This document shows, piece by piece, positions 63,513 through 64,000 of a stretch of 64,000 nucleotides of DNA. The stretch is from Succinivibrio dextrinosolvens (lineage in GTDB: Bacteria > Pseudomonadota > Gammaproteobacteria > Enterobacterales > Succinivibrionaceae): contig NZ_CP047056.1 of the NCBI RefSeq assembly GCF_011065405.1, positions 518,747 to 582,746 of the forward strand, written 5' to 3'. The notes beneath the pieces are model-generated. The model saw only the letters and a program-made list of their open reading frames with translations. It made no database searches and was not told the origin of the DNA. The stretch's first letter is position 1. The number at the start of each line of letters is the position of its first letter. The position numbers were made by a program, and so were the translations under genes.

Positions 63513-64000
63513 TTAATTACTCTCTGAAAAAATCTTTTTAATAAAATCAACATGTAGTTTTTTCTTTGTGAAAAACTGTCTTTCTTCTGCAGACTTAAAA
63601 AAAATCATTTCAGGACTGTTTTCATTGTCATAAACATAGATTGTATCAGTTCTTTTTATCAATTCAGGTAATATGAGAAGAGATCTATTGTATCTTCTTA
63701 GGATATCTGCATCTGCGACGTTATGTCCTCCTTTTATAACTCTTTGGTGAACTCTCTTGATATTCATTAGAGGAGAACCAACTGTTACGTATAGTAAATC
63801 AATTCTATATCCTTGCTCTTTTGCTTTATCAGCCAAATCGATGATACTTCTTGAAGATGCAGTTGTTTCTACTGCAAAACTAGTTTTTTCTCTTATCATT
63901 TTTTTTCTAAGAGTTAGTGCAGTTTTAGCCGCCTTAAGATTCGCTATATTCTGTTCGGTTACAGATAACTGGTTAATAGAGTTGAAGCCCATTTCCTTTA
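63513..64000 (-). CDS. Zeta-toxin-like kinase, 3' part (5' end outside the window)
   Basis: The visible about 160 residues match the C-terminal two-thirds of zeta-toxin/AAA kinases that phosphorylate UDP-sugars: SFAVETTASSRSIIDLAD, GYRIDLLYVTVGSP, RVHQRVIKGGHNVADADILRRYNRS. The Walker A region should lie upstream, beyond 64000, and the frame is open to the edge; the ATG at 63992 is unlikely to be the start. Zeta toxins are held in check by epsilon-type antitoxins; none can be seen. It ends 28 bp from the convergent 63218 gene. Confidence 0.8.
   Translation of the reverse strand, partial: KEMGFNSINQLSVTEQNIANLKAAKTALTLRKKMIREKTSFAVETTASSRSIIDLADKAKEQGYRIDLLYVTVGSPLMNIKRVHQRVIKGGHNVADADILRRYNRSLLILPELIKRTDTIYVYDNENSPEMIFFKSAEERQFFTKKKLHVDFIKKIFSESN

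Noticed and set aside
63218-64000. Epsilon/zeta toxin-antitoxin operon
   Set aside because: The small gene is convergent with the kinase gene and does not resemble epsilon antitoxins.

Overview
This window looks like the chromosome of a low-GC gammaproteobacterium. The cellulose-synthase locus has the enterobacterial-type bcsQ-A-B-C-D-Z content, and the gut-type AAA+/nuclease-like families, IS200/IS605 traces and toxin-antitoxin genes resemble Succinivibrionaceae and similar host-associated anaerobes. That placement is an inference from gene content; no rRNA gene is present to confirm it.

Layout. Positions 1-4000 are an accessory, decaying stretch: the 5' part of a TnpB gene, a DinJ/YafQ toxin-antitoxin pair, a potassium-channel relic with a stop codon in its selectivity filter, a frameshifted membrane gene, a zinc-ribbon membrane protein and an IS66-like remnant. 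Positions 4017-16172 (minus strand) carry a complete pelABCDEFG operon for the Pel exopolysaccharide. Diverging from it across a 656-bp AT-rich spacer is a cellulose operon (16829-28559): an unrecognised BcsO/BcsP-like protein, then bcsQ, bcsA, bcsB, bcsC, bcsD and bcsZ. Both machines are c-di-GMP responsive (PelD RxxD site, BcsA PilZ domain). A polyphosphate kinase 2 gene, an unknown protein and a very large protein with three GGDEF domains, one EAL domain, PAS and GAF domains follow (28700-35213). The last is a likely local c-di-GMP controller.

Positions 35683-43709 are an integrated element of about 8.0 kb. It is bounded by a 21-23 bp duplication of the 3' end of a tRNA-Ser(GGA) gene and carries a tyrosine recombinase, two AlpA-like regulators, an SF3-helicase replication protein of P4-alpha size and small unknown genes. 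Its non-coding DNA is the most unusual part of the window. Two 204-bp nearly identical inverted copies, rich in GTGAC/GTCAC motifs, flank the replication module, and a family of roughly 300-500 bp structured repeats occupies four loci. I read it as a phage-satellite-like or P4-like replicon with a duplicated origin.

Positions 43889-53899 hold a RibD/DHFR-like gene and a mating-pair-formation type IV secretion cluster in the exact IncP order trbB-C-D-E-F-G-I-J-L. No relaxase, coupling protein, trbH or trbK is recognisable in the window. Positions 54530-64000 are accessory genes: two unknown proteins possibly linked to the secretion system, an AAA+/DUF4143 ATPase preceded by a nine-copy 33-bp tandem array, a PP2A-like phosphatase, an AAA-ATPase-like/PD-(D/E)XK protein, a flavin reductase-like protein and the 3' part of a zeta-toxin-like kinase cut by the window edge.
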